NCBI GenBank assembly: GCA_963807735.1 | Contig: CAWEDI010000052.1 | Location: forward strand, 62,001 to 126,000 | DNA length: 64,000 nt | Source of the DNA: Roseiarcus sp963807735 | GTDB taxonomy: Bacteria > Pseudomonadota > Alphaproteobacteria > Rhizobiales > Beijerinckiaceae | Direction: 5' to 3' | Shown here: positions 8,265 to 16,074 of the stretch, in pieces | How positions within the stretch are numbered: position 1 is the first letter of the stretch | Layout: each line of letters begins with the position of its first letter | The notes under the pieces: model-generated | Databases searched by the model: none | What the model was told of the DNA's origin: nothing | Seen by the model: only the letters and a program-made list of their open reading frames with translations | Position numbers and translations under genes: made by a program

Positions 8265-8981
8265 TCAGACGTCGGACGCCAGCACCCGGCGGAGTTGCGC
8301 GGCGTCCTTCAGGACAATGGCTGAGGGGCTTCGGGCGATCATGCCTTCGCGTTCGAGGGCAGACAGAGTTTTTGTCACCGCTTCACGGTGCGTGCTGATG
8401 CGCGCCGCGAATTCGGCATGAGTCGGCGGCGGCGAGACGACGACGCGGCCCTCGCCGGTCGTCCGCGAAAGGCGAATCAGCTCGGCGCATAGGCGCTTTC
8501 GCACATCGAAATTGGCCTGCTCGTGCGCGCGCTGGTTGGCGGTGCGAATATCGGTGACGAGATCCCGCAGCACCACCTCGCGCACGGTCGAATGCCCGTG
8601 AATCGCCTCCCACAAAATTCCGGCTGACATGCGGGCGACGACCAAATCCGTCACCGCGACGATCGCGGCCGAGCGCGGCTTGCCATCGATCGCGGAATAG
8701 TGGCCGAAATACTCACCCTCGCGAATATCGCGCAGGATCATTTCGCGTCCCGCACTGACGATCACCACGCGCGCCAGTCCGCTGAACACGAAATAGACGT
8801 CCTCGCCTTCGGCCTGGTAGTCGATCACCCACTCGCCGCCGCCGACGCGCCGCCACAGGCATCGCGCGTCCAGCGCGCGAATTTCGTCGGGCGGCAGGGC
8901 GGCGAACAGCGGGACTTTGGCCAAAGTTCTGGTCTCGGCCCTGGCGGCCGCAATCGGCGCCTTTTGTACGGTCTCGAGCAT
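8265..8981 (-). CDS. Crp/Fnr family transcriptional regulator
   Basis: A 238-residue regulator with an N-terminal cyclic-nucleotide-binding-type beta roll (about residues 20-135, including GEYFGHYSAIDGKPRSAAIV, a phosphate-binding-cassette-like stretch) and a C-terminal winged helix. The recognition region reads THAEFAARISTHREAVTKTL. No FNR-type cysteine cluster is seen at the N-terminus, so an iron-sulfur sensor is unlikely. The ATG at 8981 has GGAG six bases upstream; an ATG seven codons earlier (9002) lacks a ribosome site. The two CRP-type palindromes at 7057 and 7731 make the neighbouring paralogues its likely targets. A CGGCGTG-GT-CACGCCG palindrome lies at 9062-9077 in its own upstream region. 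Confidence 0.9.
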   Translation of the reverse strand: MLETVQKAPIAAARAETRTLAKVPLFAALPPDEIRALDARCLWRRVGGGEWVIDYQAEGEDVYFVFSGLARVVIVSAGREMILRDIREGEYFGHYSAIDGKPRSAAIVAVTDLVVARMSAGILWEAIHGHSTVREVVLRDLVTDIRTANQRAHEQANFDVRKRLCAELIRLSRTTGEGRVVVSPPPTHAEFAARISTHREAVTKTLSALEREGMIARSPSAIVLKDAAQLRRVLASDV

Positions 8982-9061
8982 GATGGGCTCCTGCGGCCAC
9001 ATTATCGCACCATATCGACGGTTTCGTCATCCCGAAAGTCACCGCTTTTTACGGGATGTTG

Positions 9062-9077
9062 CGGCGTGGTCACGCCG
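9062..9077. promoter_or_regulatory. palindrome upstream of the Crp/Fnr gene
   Basis: CGGCGTGGTCACGCCG has 7-base arms around GT. It sits about 80 bases upstream of the regulator start and 125 bases before the divergent gene at 9203, so it could be an operator for either. Confidence 0.4.
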
Positions 9078-9202
9078 TGCATAAATTTGGTTCCCCAACC
9101 TGCCCGATTATTTCGCGGGAGTTCCCGGAATAAATTCACAAGGCTATTGGCCTATTGCCACCGTCGCGCGTTGACGAGATGCTGGATCCGGAGAATCGTC
9201 GA

Positions 9203-9544
9203 ATGAGCTCTTTATCGCGCCGCGTTGTGCAATTCGCCAAACACTCTACACAATCGGGTCATGACGCTGCCGTGACGATTGCGGCGCGTACCCCGGGCTT
9301 GCTGCTTCCAAGCCACGACAACGCGCGAGAGGCGACGCGAATGGTCGAGGAGAAGATTACCGCCGCCTACGAGGGCGCCGTCAGCGCCTCGCTCGCCTGG
9401 GGCGCGTTCCTGTTCGCGTCCGCCATGCGCGGCGGCGCAACTCCGTCCCAGTTTTCCCACGCTTTGTTTGATGTAGCGGAAGCGGCGTCAGCGCCGGCGC
9501 GCCGCACCGTCCGCGCCAATGCGCGGCGATTGTCGCGACACTGA
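9203..9544 (+). CDS. small phasin-like hypothetical protein
   Basis: A 113-residue protein rich in Ala and Arg that I cannot assign firmly. The middle (residues 45-80) is helical with a hydrophobic stretch GAVSASLAWGAFLFASAM, and the C-terminus is basic (RRTVRANARRLSRH). Length and composition are reminiscent of small phasin-like or polyhydroxyalkanoate-associated proteins, but no diagnostic motif is present. The ATG at 9203 has GGAG eight bases upstream and is preferred over the one at 9155. It overlaps the start of the DedA gene slightly, so the two may be translated together. Confidence 0.55.
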   Translation: MSSLSRRVVQFAKHSTQSGHDAAVTIAARTPGLLLPSHDNAREATRMVEEKITAAYEGAVSASLAWGAFLFASAMRGGATPSQFSHALFDVAEAASAPARRTVRANARRLSRH

Positions 9545-10202
9545 AGCCCCCGCCGCTTTGACGCTGGTCGAGACCTTACGGCACCTGATCGCGGACTACG
9601 GCTACTTCGCCGTGTTCGTGGTGGTCGCGCTCGAAAGCGCCGGCGTTCCGCTGCCCGGGGAGACGGCCCTCCTCACAGCGGCCGTTTTCGCGGGCCAAGG
9701 AACGCTCAAAATCGAGTGGGTGATCGCCGTCGCCGCGGCGGCGGCGATTCTGGGCGACAATTGCGGCTACTGGGTCGGCCGCGAGTTCGGTTTCCCGCTG
9801 CTCTATCGGTACGGGCGCGTGCTGCGTATCGACGAGGGTAAGCTGAAGGTGGCGCAGTACCTTTTCCTGCGCCACGGCGGAAAGATCGTGTTCTTCGGCC
9901 GTTTCGTGGCGATCCTGCGCACCTTCGCTGCGTTTCTCTCCGGCGTGAACCGGTTGCCCTGGCCGCGCTTCTTCGCGTTCAACGCGTTGGGCGGCGTGGT
10001 CTGGGCGACCTTGTTCGGGCTCGGCGGCTATTTCCTCGGCGTCGCGTTTGAGACCTACGCGCGTCCTGTCGGGCTCGGCGCGCTGGCTTGCGCGGTCATC
10101 GGCGCCGTCGTGGCGAGCCGATTCGTCGCCAGCCACGCCGAGTCGTTGCGCGCCGAGGCGGACGCGGCGTTGCCGGGGCCGCTCCTCGCGCCGAAGCCGT
10201 GA
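9519..10202 (+). CDS. DedA family membrane protein
   Basis: A 227-residue inner-membrane protein of the DedA/SNARE-associated (VTT domain) family, associated with membrane lipid (undecaprenyl-phosphate or phospholipid) flipping and envelope homeostasis. Family features are ESAGVPLPGETALL (near residue 40), GDNCGYWVGREFG, and FFGRFVAILRTFAAFLSGVNRLPWPRF with the conserved Arg and Pro positions. About four to five membrane segments are seen. The ATG at 9519 overlaps the previous gene by 26 bases; a TTG at 9558 is an equally plausible start and would remove 13 non-conserved residues. Confidence 0.92.
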   Translation: MRGDCRDTEAPAALTLVETLRHLIADYGYFAVFVVVALESAGVPLPGETALLTAAVFAGQGTLKIEWVIAVAAAAAILGDNCGYWVGREFGFPLLYRYGRVLRIDEGKLKVAQYLFLRHGGKIVFFGRFVAILRTFAAFLSGVNRLPWPRFFAFNALGGVVWATLFGLGGYFLGVAFETYARPVGLGALACAVIGAVVASRFVASHAESLRAEADAALPGPLLAPKP

Positions 10203-10205
10203 GGG

Positions 10206-11216
10206 TCAGGCCGCGCGGCGCTCGACCGGGCCGATCCACAGCCGCTGCCGCTGCGAACGGCGCAAGTAGTCGACGCTGACGGCGCGATTGATCTTCTCGG
10301 CGTCAAGTGCGCGCATCAGATCGGCGACGCTGGCCACCGGCTTGCCGTCGAGCGCGATCACGAGATCCCCGGTCAGCAGCCCGGCTTGCGCCGCCGGACC
10401 TGATTGATCGATCTCGATCAGCTGCGCGGCATGAGTCTGCGTCAGATCCTGCGCGAGCGCGATGCGGCGAGGAATCGGCGTCGTCGCGGCGGCGACGCCA
10501 ATGAAGGCGCGCCGCACGCGGCCGTGGCGGGCAATCTCGCCGGCGACGAAATGCGCGGTGTTCGAGGCTACGGCGAAGCAGATGCCCTGCGCGCCCATGA
10601 TGATGGCGGTGTTGATGCCGATCACCTCGCCAGCCGAAGAAACCAGCGGGCCGCCGGAATTGCCGGGATTGAGCGCGGCGTCGGTCTGCACGACGTCCTC
10701 GATCAGGCGGCCGGATTTCGAACGCAGCGAGCGCCCGAGCGCCGAGACCACGCCCGCCGTGACCGTGGCGTCGAAGCCGAGCGGATTGCCGATCGCGATG
10801 GCGATCTGGCCGCGCTTCAGCCCGGCCGAATCGCCGAGGCGCGCCGCGGGCAGGCTGACCGAGTCGTCGACTCGCAGCAGCGCCAGATCGGTGTCCGGAT
10901 CGTCGCCAAGCACGCGCGCGGAAAGCCGCCGCCCGTCGAGCATAATCAGCGAGACAGTACGCGCGCCGTTGACGACATGGCTGTTTGTCAGCGCCAGCCC
11001 GTCGGGCGAGACGATGACGCCGGAGCCCGAGCCGCCGGACGCGCCGTGTTTGACGTCGATGCGCACGACGCTGGGGCCGACTTTATCGACCGCGCGGGTG
11101 ATGACGCGCGAATAGGCGTCGAGCGCCTCGTCGTCGGAAGGTTGCGAGATCGCGCCGGCGCCGAGCGAGTCGGAGTCGGCGTCGAGCACGAAGGTGGGGG
11201 AGGGAGGGTCGAACAT
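10206..11216 (-). CDS. HtrA/DegP-type trypsin-like serine protease with PDZ domain, no signal peptide
   Basis: A 336-residue S1C serine protease. The catalytic triad is His80 (TNSHVV), Asp110 (DTDLALL) and Ser187 (GNSGGP). A PDZ domain occupies about residues 235-330 (GLLTGDLVIALDGKPV). Classical DegP proteins are exported, but this one begins directly with a polar stretch and has no signal peptide or membrane anchor, so a cytoplasmic location is inferred. The ATG at 11216 is the last before the protease domain; earlier codons in frame translate the neighbouring peroxiredoxin gene in the wrong frame. The peroxiredoxin gene lies 44 bases upstream on the same strand and may share a transcript, suggesting a stress role. 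Confidence 0.88.
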   Translation of the reverse strand: MFDPPSPTFVLDADSDSLGAGAISQPSDDEALDAYSRVITRAVDKVGPSVVRIDVKHGASGGSGSGVIVSPDGLALTNSHVVNGARTVSLIMLDGRRLSARVLGDDPDTDLALLRVDDSVSLPAARLGDSAGLKRGQIAIAIGNPLGFDATVTAGVVSALGRSLRSKSGRLIEDVVQTDAALNPGNSGGPLVSSAGEVIGINTAIIMGAQGICFAVASNTAHFVAGEIARHGRVRRAFIGVAAATTPIPRRIALAQDLTQTHAAQLIEIDQSGPAAQAGLLTGDLVIALDGKPVASVADLMRALDAEKINRAVSVDYLRRSQRQRLWIGPVERRAA

Positions 11217-11260
11217 GGCGGAGATGTGGGGGCCATTATTCGGCGCCACAAGCCCCGAGG

Positions 11261-11968
11261 TCAGGCGACCAAGCGCGCCCGAAGCTGGTCGAGAACCGGC
11301 AGGATCGCCGACGGTTCGGGCCGGCGGGTGTAGTCGGCGTTGACCTCGGCGTAAGCGATCACGCCGTCCGCGCCGATGACGAAGCGCGCCGGCATCGGCA
11401 GGGTCCAGCTCTCCTCGCCGTTGAACAGGGTCACGTCGGCCCCGAGCGCCTTTTGGACCTCGCGCAGATATTCGGGCGCCGTCCAGCGCACCCCGAAGCG
11501 GGCGCCGACTTCGCCGCCGTGATCGCTGAGGATCGGGAAGCCGAGGCCGTTCTGGCGCTGCGACTTGCGGCTGTTGGCGGCGGTCTGCTGCGAGATCGCG
11601 ACCAGCGAGGCGCCGCGCTTTTCGATTTCGCCGCGCGCCGCCTCGAGCGCGGACAGATCGAAATTGCAATAGGGGCACCAGACGCCGCGATAAAATGTAA
11701 CGACCAGCGGCCCTTTGGCGAGCAGCGCCTTCGACGACCACGTCTGGCCGTCGGCGTCCGGCAGCACGAACTCCGGCGCGGGCGCCCCGGCCTTCAACGC
11801 TTTATCCTGAGCGCCGGCCGCGATCAGCTCTTCGGTGGCGCGATGCAGCGCCGCGACGACGGACGGCGGGGCGATATTGGTTTCGAATTCGGTTTTGATG
11901 GCGTCGAGCTTGGCTTGCAGCGGCAGGCCGGACTTCGCGATCGCGGCGAGAGTTTCCTGAAAAGACAT
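11261..11968 (-). CDS. peroxiredoxin-like protein (AhpC/TSA family)
   Basis: A 235-residue thioredoxin-fold protein of the AhpC/TSA family that would reduce peroxides using a reactive cysteine. The active-site stretch is FYRGVWCPYCNFDLSAL; its CPYC arrangement is thioredoxin/PrxQ-like and gives two cysteines two residues apart. An N-terminal helical extension of about 65 residues precedes the fold. The start ATG at 11968 has CAGGAG seven bases upstream. The LysR regulator gene at 12072 is divergent with about 100 bases between, a classic arrangement for a regulator and its target. Confidence 0.87.
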   Translation of the reverse strand: MSFQETLAAIAKSGLPLQAKLDAIKTEFETNIAPPSVVAALHRATEELIAAGAQDKALKAGAPAPEFVLPDADGQTWSSKALLAKGPLVVTFYRGVWCPYCNFDLSALEAARGEIEKRGASLVAISQQTAANSRKSQRQNGLGFPILSDHGGEVGARFGVRWTAPEYLREVQKALGADVTLFNGEESWTLPMPARFVIGADGVIAYAEVNADYTRRPEPSAILPVLDQLRARLVA

Positions 11969-12008
11969 CGTTGTGCTCCTGACGGGGCGCTGGGCGCCGT
12001 ACACTGAA

Positions 12009-12064
12009 GATGGACCCATCCTTCGGAGCGCAGTAGTCAGGCTATATGGGTTTGAATTATCCAT
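12009..12064. promoter_or_regulatory. LysR-type operator candidates in the divergent intergenic region
   Basis: Two dyads lie between the peroxiredoxin and LysR genes: GATGG-AC-CCATC (12009-12020), and ATGG...CCAT (12046-12064), which contains the LysR T-N11-A pattern at 12047 and 12059. The second dyad ends eight bases before the LysR start, fitting autoregulation. Confidence 0.4.
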
Positions 12065-12071
12065 TTCCGCT

Positions 12072-12953
12072 ATGAGCGATCGCCTAGAAGCCCTGCGGCT
12101 GTTCGCGCGCGTGGCGCGGCTTGGCAGCTTCTCCGCAGCCGGACGGGAACTCCGCGTGCCGCAATCGACGGCCTCGCGCACAATCGCCGCGCTGGAGCGG
12201 GAGATCGGCGCGTCACTGCTGATCCGCAGCACGCGCGCGGTCACGCTGACCGACGCCGGCGCCGACTTCCTCGCTCGCATCGAGCCCATTCTCGCCGATC
12301 TCGACGAGGCGGAGCATACGGCGCGCGGATCGGGCGAGTTGCGCGGGGTCTTGCGAGTCGGGTTGGGCACGAGCCTTTCCGTTCGGGTGGTCATCCCGCG
12401 CCTGAAGCCGTTCGTCGATCGGCATCCTGCGTTGCAAATCGAGCTGATCCTCGACGACCGCCGTCAGGACCTCGTCGCCGAGGGCGTGGATGTGGCGCTG
12501 CGTTTCGGCGCGCTTGACGATTCCGCCGCAACCGTCCGCAAGCTCAGGACCTGGCCGCGCGCGCTGGTCGGCTCGCCGGGCTATCTCGCCAGCGCGCCGC
12601 CGCTGACGTGTCCGGCGGATCTAGCCGCCCATGCCGTGATCGTCGGGCCGCAAGGGGTGCGGGATTGGACGTTTCGCAAGGGCGCGACGACGACCTCGAT
12701 CCGCGTCGACGGTCGCCTGCGTATTCCGGCCCTGGAGGGCGCAGTCGCCGCGGCCCTGGCGGACATGGGCTTGGTGATGCTCGCCGCCGGCGCCGTGCGG
12801 CGCGAGATTGACAACGGGTCGCTGATCCCCGTGCTGCCCGATTGGGATCTGGGCTCGGTCGATCTCCAGGCTTTGTTCACCAGCGGCCGCACCGCCAAAC
12901 CCTCGGCGCGGGCGTTCGCCGAACATCTCATGGAGTCGCTGCGGGACGCATGA
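12072..12953 (+). CDS. LysR family transcriptional regulator
   Basis: A 293-residue LysR-type regulator. The N-terminal winged helix is clear (LRLFARVARLGSFSAAGREL, then PQSTASRTIAALEREIG at residues 30-45), followed by TDAGADFLARI and an effector-binding domain of the periplasmic-binding fold. No pair of OxyR-like redox cysteines is obvious, and only one Cys is seen (PLTCPADL). It most resembles the broad group that controls divergent oxidoreductase or stress genes. The divergent peroxiredoxin is the likely target. The ATG at 12072 begins the conserved domain. The stop codon overlaps a hairpin (12950-12973). Confidence 0.9.
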   Translation: MSDRLEALRLFARVARLGSFSAAGRELRVPQSTASRTIAALEREIGASLLIRSTRAVTLTDAGADFLARIEPILADLDEAEHTARGSGELRGVLRVGLGTSLSVRVVIPRLKPFVDRHPALQIELILDDRRQDLVAEGVDVALRFGALDDSAATVRKLRTWPRALVGSPGYLASAPPLTCPADLAAHAVIVGPQGVRDWTFRKGATTTSIRVDGRLRIPALEGAVAAALADMGLVMLAAGAVRREIDNGSLIPVLPDWDLGSVDLQALFTSGRTAKPSARAFAEHLMESLRDA

Positions 12954-12973
12954 GTCGCGTCGCCACGACTCAT
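12950..12973. terminator. hairpin between convergent genes
   Basis: ATGAGTCG (12950-12957) pairs perfectly with CGACTCAT (12966-12973) around an 8-base loop. It overlaps the stop of the LysR gene and precedes the convergent aminotransferase end. There is no T-run, so efficient intrinsic termination is uncertain. Confidence 0.4.
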
Positions 12974-13017
12974 ATCAGTCTCTCTGCGACTTGGTATCAG
13001 TCGTTCAAAGTCGGCGC

Positions 13018-14352
13018 CTACGCCGCCGCCTTGATCGTCCTCGCCACCTTATCGACGATCTCGCCGATCTGGTCCTCGCTGATGATGAACGGCGGGGTCA
13101 GTTCGATCGTGTCGCCGGCGAGGCGCAGCATGATCCCCTCCTCGTGGAACGAGTGCTCCAGCGCCTTGTAGCCGCGCAAGGTCGGGCTGCCGGCGATCGG
13201 GGCCAGATCGATCGCCCCCGTCAGACCGACGCAGCGGATGTCGATCACGTTCGGCAACCCTTTGAGCGTCATCAGCGCATCGCACCATTTCGGCTCCAGC
13301 TTCTGCACGCGCTCAAACAGCTTCTCGTCGCGATAGACGTCGAGCGTCGCCAGCGCGGCGGCGCAGGCGAGCGGATGGCCGGAATAGGTGTAGCCGTGGA
13401 ATAGCTCAATCGCGTGATCCGGCCCCTTCATGAACGCGTCGTAGATGCCCTTGCGCACAATCACGCCGCCCATCGGCACCGTGCCCGAGGTCACGCCCTT
13501 GGCGAAGGTGATCATGTCCGGGATGACGCCGTAGCGTTCGGCGGCGAAGGCGTGACCGAGGCGGCCAAAGCCGGTGATGACCTCGTCGAAGATCAGCAGA
13601 AGCCCGTGCTTGTCGCAGATCTCGCGCAGCCGTTTCAGATAGCCCTTCGGCGCCGGCAGCACGCCGGTCGAGCCCGCCATCGGCTCGACGATGACGGCGG
13701 CGATGGTCGAGGCGTCGTGCAGGGCGACGATGCGCTCCAGTTCGTCGGCGAGATGCGCGCCCCACTCCGGCTCGCCCTTGGTGAAAGCCTGCTTCTCCAG
13801 ATTGTAGGTGTGCGGCAGGTGGTCGGCGCCGGCGAGCAGCGTACCGAAAAACTTGCGGTTGTTGACCATGCCGCCGACGGTGATGCCGCCGAAGCCGACG
13901 CCGTGATAGCCGCGTTCGCGACCGATCAGCCGCTGGCGCGAGCCGTTCCCGGAGATGTTGTGATAGGCGAGCGCGATCTTCAGCGCGGTGTCGCCGGCCT
14001 CCGAGCCCGAATTGCAGAAGAACACATGGTCGAGGTCGCCCGGCGCCAGCGCCGCCAGCCGCGACGACAGCGCGAACGCCTTCGGATGGGCGAACTGGAA
14101 CGTCGGCGAGAAATCGAGCTCGGCCGCCTGCTCCTGGATCGCGCGCACGATCGGCTCGCGATTGTGGCCCGCGTTGCAGCACCACAGCGCCGCCGTCGCA
14201 TCCAGGATCGGCCGGCCCTCCGGCGTGAAGTAGTGCATGTCCTTGGCGCGCGCGATCAGGCGCGGGCGCTTCTTGAACGCGCGGTTCGGGGTGAACGGCA
14301 GCCAGAAGGCGGCGAGGTCGTTCGGAACTTCCGAGCGGGCGGCGGCGGACAT
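13018..14352 (-). CDS. class III omega-aminotransferase (beta-alanine/diamine:pyruvate type)
   Basis: A 444-residue PLP-dependent aminotransferase of class III (ornithine/omega-amino acid group). It has FFCNSGSEAGDTALKIA (cofactor phosphate site, near residue 120), the GRERGYHG aromatic stacking region, LIFDEVITGFGRLG with the pyridine-N Asp, and ITFAKGVTSG with the Schiff-base lysine. FWLPFTPNRAFK and ATAALWCCNAGHN at the N-terminus resemble beta-alanine:pyruvate transaminases, which move an omega-amino group to pyruvate. The start ATG at 14352 has CAGGAG six bases upstream. The PuuR-like regulator is divergent, so the natural substrate may be an amine such as putrescine or beta-alanine; this is inferred. 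Confidence 0.92.
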   Translation of the reverse strand: MSAAARSEVPNDLAAFWLPFTPNRAFKKRPRLIARAKDMHYFTPEGRPILDATAALWCCNAGHNREPIVRAIQEQAAELDFSPTFQFAHPKAFALSSRLAALAPGDLDHVFFCNSGSEAGDTALKIALAYHNISGNGSRQRLIGRERGYHGVGFGGITVGGMVNNRKFFGTLLAGADHLPHTYNLEKQAFTKGEPEWGAHLADELERIVALHDASTIAAVIVEPMAGSTGVLPAPKGYLKRLREICDKHGLLLIFDEVITGFGRLGHAFAAERYGVIPDMITFAKGVTSGTVPMGGVIVRKGIYDAFMKGPDHAIELFHGYTYSGHPLACAAALATLDVYRDEKLFERVQKLEPKWCDALMTLKGLPNVIDIRCVGLTGAIDLAPIAGSPTLRGYKALEHSFHEEGIMLRLAGDTIELTPPFIISEDQIGEIVDKVARTIKAAA

Positions 14353-14421
14353 GGGCGGCTCCTGGTGCGTGATCGCTTTCCTGAGCCTTGCCGCCGGGGC
14401 GCGGGGAAGTCCAGTTGTTCC

Positions 14422-14460
14422 CGTGTTCAATACGTTCTAAATTTTGAACGCATGAACACG
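14422..14460. promoter_or_regulatory. large two-part dyad, probable PuuR-like operator
   Basis: CGTGTTCA (14422-14429) and CGTTC (14433-14437) are mirrored by GAACG (14446-14450) and TGAACACG (14453-14460). The right arm covers the start codon of the regulator gene (14452). This fits a regulator that represses itself and the divergent aminotransferase. Confidence 0.6.
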
Positions 14461-15006
14461 GAAGAACCGCTCGGCCGTCGGTTGCGCACGTTGCGTCAGC
14501 GCGCCGGCCTGTCGCAGCGCGAGCTTGCCCGGCGGGCGCGCGTCTCCAACGGCGCGATCTCCACCATCGAGGCCGACAAGGTCAGCCCGTCGGTATCGGC
14601 GCTGCGGCGCATCCTCTCGGCGCTCGGGCTGTCGATGGGCGAGTTTTTCGCCGGCAGCGACGCGGCCGGCGAGCAGGTGGTGTTTCGCGCGCGCGAGCTG
14701 ACGGAGATCGCCGGCGGCGCGGTGTCGTACCGGCAAGTCGGCGCCGACCTGCGCGGGCGCGCCTTGCAAATGATCCACGAACGCTACCGGCCGGGCGCGC
14801 GCTCCGGCCGTCATCTGCTGTCGCACCAGGGCGAGGAGGCGGGGCTAGTCATTCAGGGCCGGCTGGCGCTGGAGGTAGACGGCCGGCGCTACGAACTTGA
14901 ACACGGCGACGCCTATCGCTTCGACAGCCGTCGGCCGCACAGTTTCGCCAACGCCGGCGATTCCGACCTCGTCATCGTCTCCGCCTGCACGCCGCCGACG
15001 TTCTGA
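14452..15006 (+). CDS. XRE-family regulator with C-terminal cupin domain (PuuR-like)
   Basis: A 184-residue two-domain regulator. Residues 8-65 form an XRE-type helix-turn-helix (LRTLRQRAGLSQRELARRAR, then GAISTIEADKVSPSVSALRRI). Residues 110-180 form a cupin barrel (SHQGEEAGLVIQGRLALEVD, HGDAYRFDSRRPHSF) likely to bind a small ligand. PuuR, which controls putrescine use, has this architecture. It is divergent from an omega-aminotransferase gene, matching a role in sensing the amine substrate. A large inverted repeat overlaps its start codon. Confidence 0.9.
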   Translation: MNTEEPLGRRLRTLRQRAGLSQRELARRARVSNGAISTIEADKVSPSVSALRRILSALGLSMGEFFAGSDAAGEQVVFRARELTEIAGGAVSYRQVGADLRGRALQMIHERYRPGARSGRHLLSHQGEEAGLVIQGRLALEVDGRRYELEHGDAYRFDSRRPHSFANAGDSDLVIVSACTPPTF

Positions 15007-15936
15007 CTAGGCCGCCGGCCGAACCTCGATCGTCAGATGGGCGAGCGCGTGAAACGGCGCGAGCTTGGCGCGGAAGTCCGCTTCGCTTCGCCCTTGCGTC
15101 GTGACGACGCAGACGATCGCCCCGAGGCAGCCGGGACCGAGCCGCCAGAGGTGCAGATCGGCGAGACGATCGCCGTCGCGTTCGATTACCGAGCGGATTT
15201 TCGCCGCCGTATCCGGGGCGGGATTCATGTCGAGCAGGACGGCGCCGGTGGCGCGGATCAGCGTTACGGTCCAACTCGCGATGACGATCGCGCCGACCAC
15301 GCCGGCCGCCGGGTCGGTCCATCGCCAGCCGAACGCCCAGGCGAGAAGCAGGCCGACGATCACCAACACCGAGACGGCGGCGTCGGCGATGACGTGGACG
15401 ATCGCCGCGCGCATATTGTTGTCGCGCCCCGCGGCGTCGTGGACGTGCTCGCGCCCGTCGTCGTGGCTGTGCGCGTGGCCGCCGCCGCTCAACAGCCACG
15501 CGCTGGCGATGTTGACCGCCAGGCCGAGACAGGCGATCGGAACCGCTTCGGCGAAGCGGATCGGGGCGGGCGCGAGCAGGCGCGACAGCGACTCGTAGCC
15601 AATTCCGAGCGCGATCATCCCGAGCAGGATCGCGTTGGTGAACCCCGCGAGGTCGCCGAACTTGCCGGTGCCGAAGGTGAAGCGCGCGTCGTTCGCGTAG
15701 CGTCGCGCGAAGGTGTAGGCGAGCGCGGCGAGCAGCAGCGCGCCCGCGTGGGTGCTCATGTGGAAGCCGTCGGCGATCAGCGCGATCGAGCCGAACAGCC
15801 AGCCGCCGACGATCTCCGCCACCATCGTCGCGGCGCAGAGCCAGATGACGGCCCAGGTCCGGCGCTCGCTCGTCCGGTGCTCCTCGCCGAGGAAGACGTG
15901 GCTGTGATCCGCCACGGGTTGCGCGCCATTGACCAA
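15007..15936 (-). CDS. CDF family cation efflux protein (DmeF-like)
   Basis: A 309-residue cation diffusion facilitator that exports divalent metals by proton exchange at the inner membrane. It has about six membrane segments; the metal site motif appears as LIADGFHMSTH (segment II) and IVHVIADAAVSV (segment V). A His-rich loop GGGHAHSHDDGREHVHD lies between segments IV and V, and the N-terminus has ADHSHVFLG. The HSHVFLG start and the loop resemble DmeF-type cobalt/nickel exporters, but the metal cannot be fixed. No ATG fits; a TTG at 15936 with GAGG six bases upstream is the best start. The frame extends further upstream only as an antisense shadow of the GT9 gene. Confidence 0.88.
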   Translation of the reverse strand: MVNGAQPVADHSHVFLGEEHRTSERRTWAVIWLCAATMVAEIVGGWLFGSIALIADGFHMSTHAGALLLAALAYTFARRYANDARFTFGTGKFGDLAGFTNAILLGMIALGIGYESLSRLLAPAPIRFAEAVPIACLGLAVNIASAWLLSGGGHAHSHDDGREHVHDAAGRDNNMRAAIVHVIADAAVSVLVIVGLLLAWAFGWRWTDPAAGVVGAIVIASWTVTLIRATGAVLLDMNPAPDTAAKIRSVIERDGDRLADLHLWRLGPGCLGAIVCVVTTQGRSEADFRAKLAPFHALAHLTIEVRPAA

Positions 15937-16074
15937 TTCGGGCCTCGCTTCGGATAGGCGCGCACGAGTATATAGAACTGCGGGCCGGCAGCGCGTTTTT
16001 TCCGTTGTCGCGGCGCGCCGATTGCGAATATGGGAACGCGACGCGAGGCGGCGTCGGCGCGAGGCGTTGCGAAT

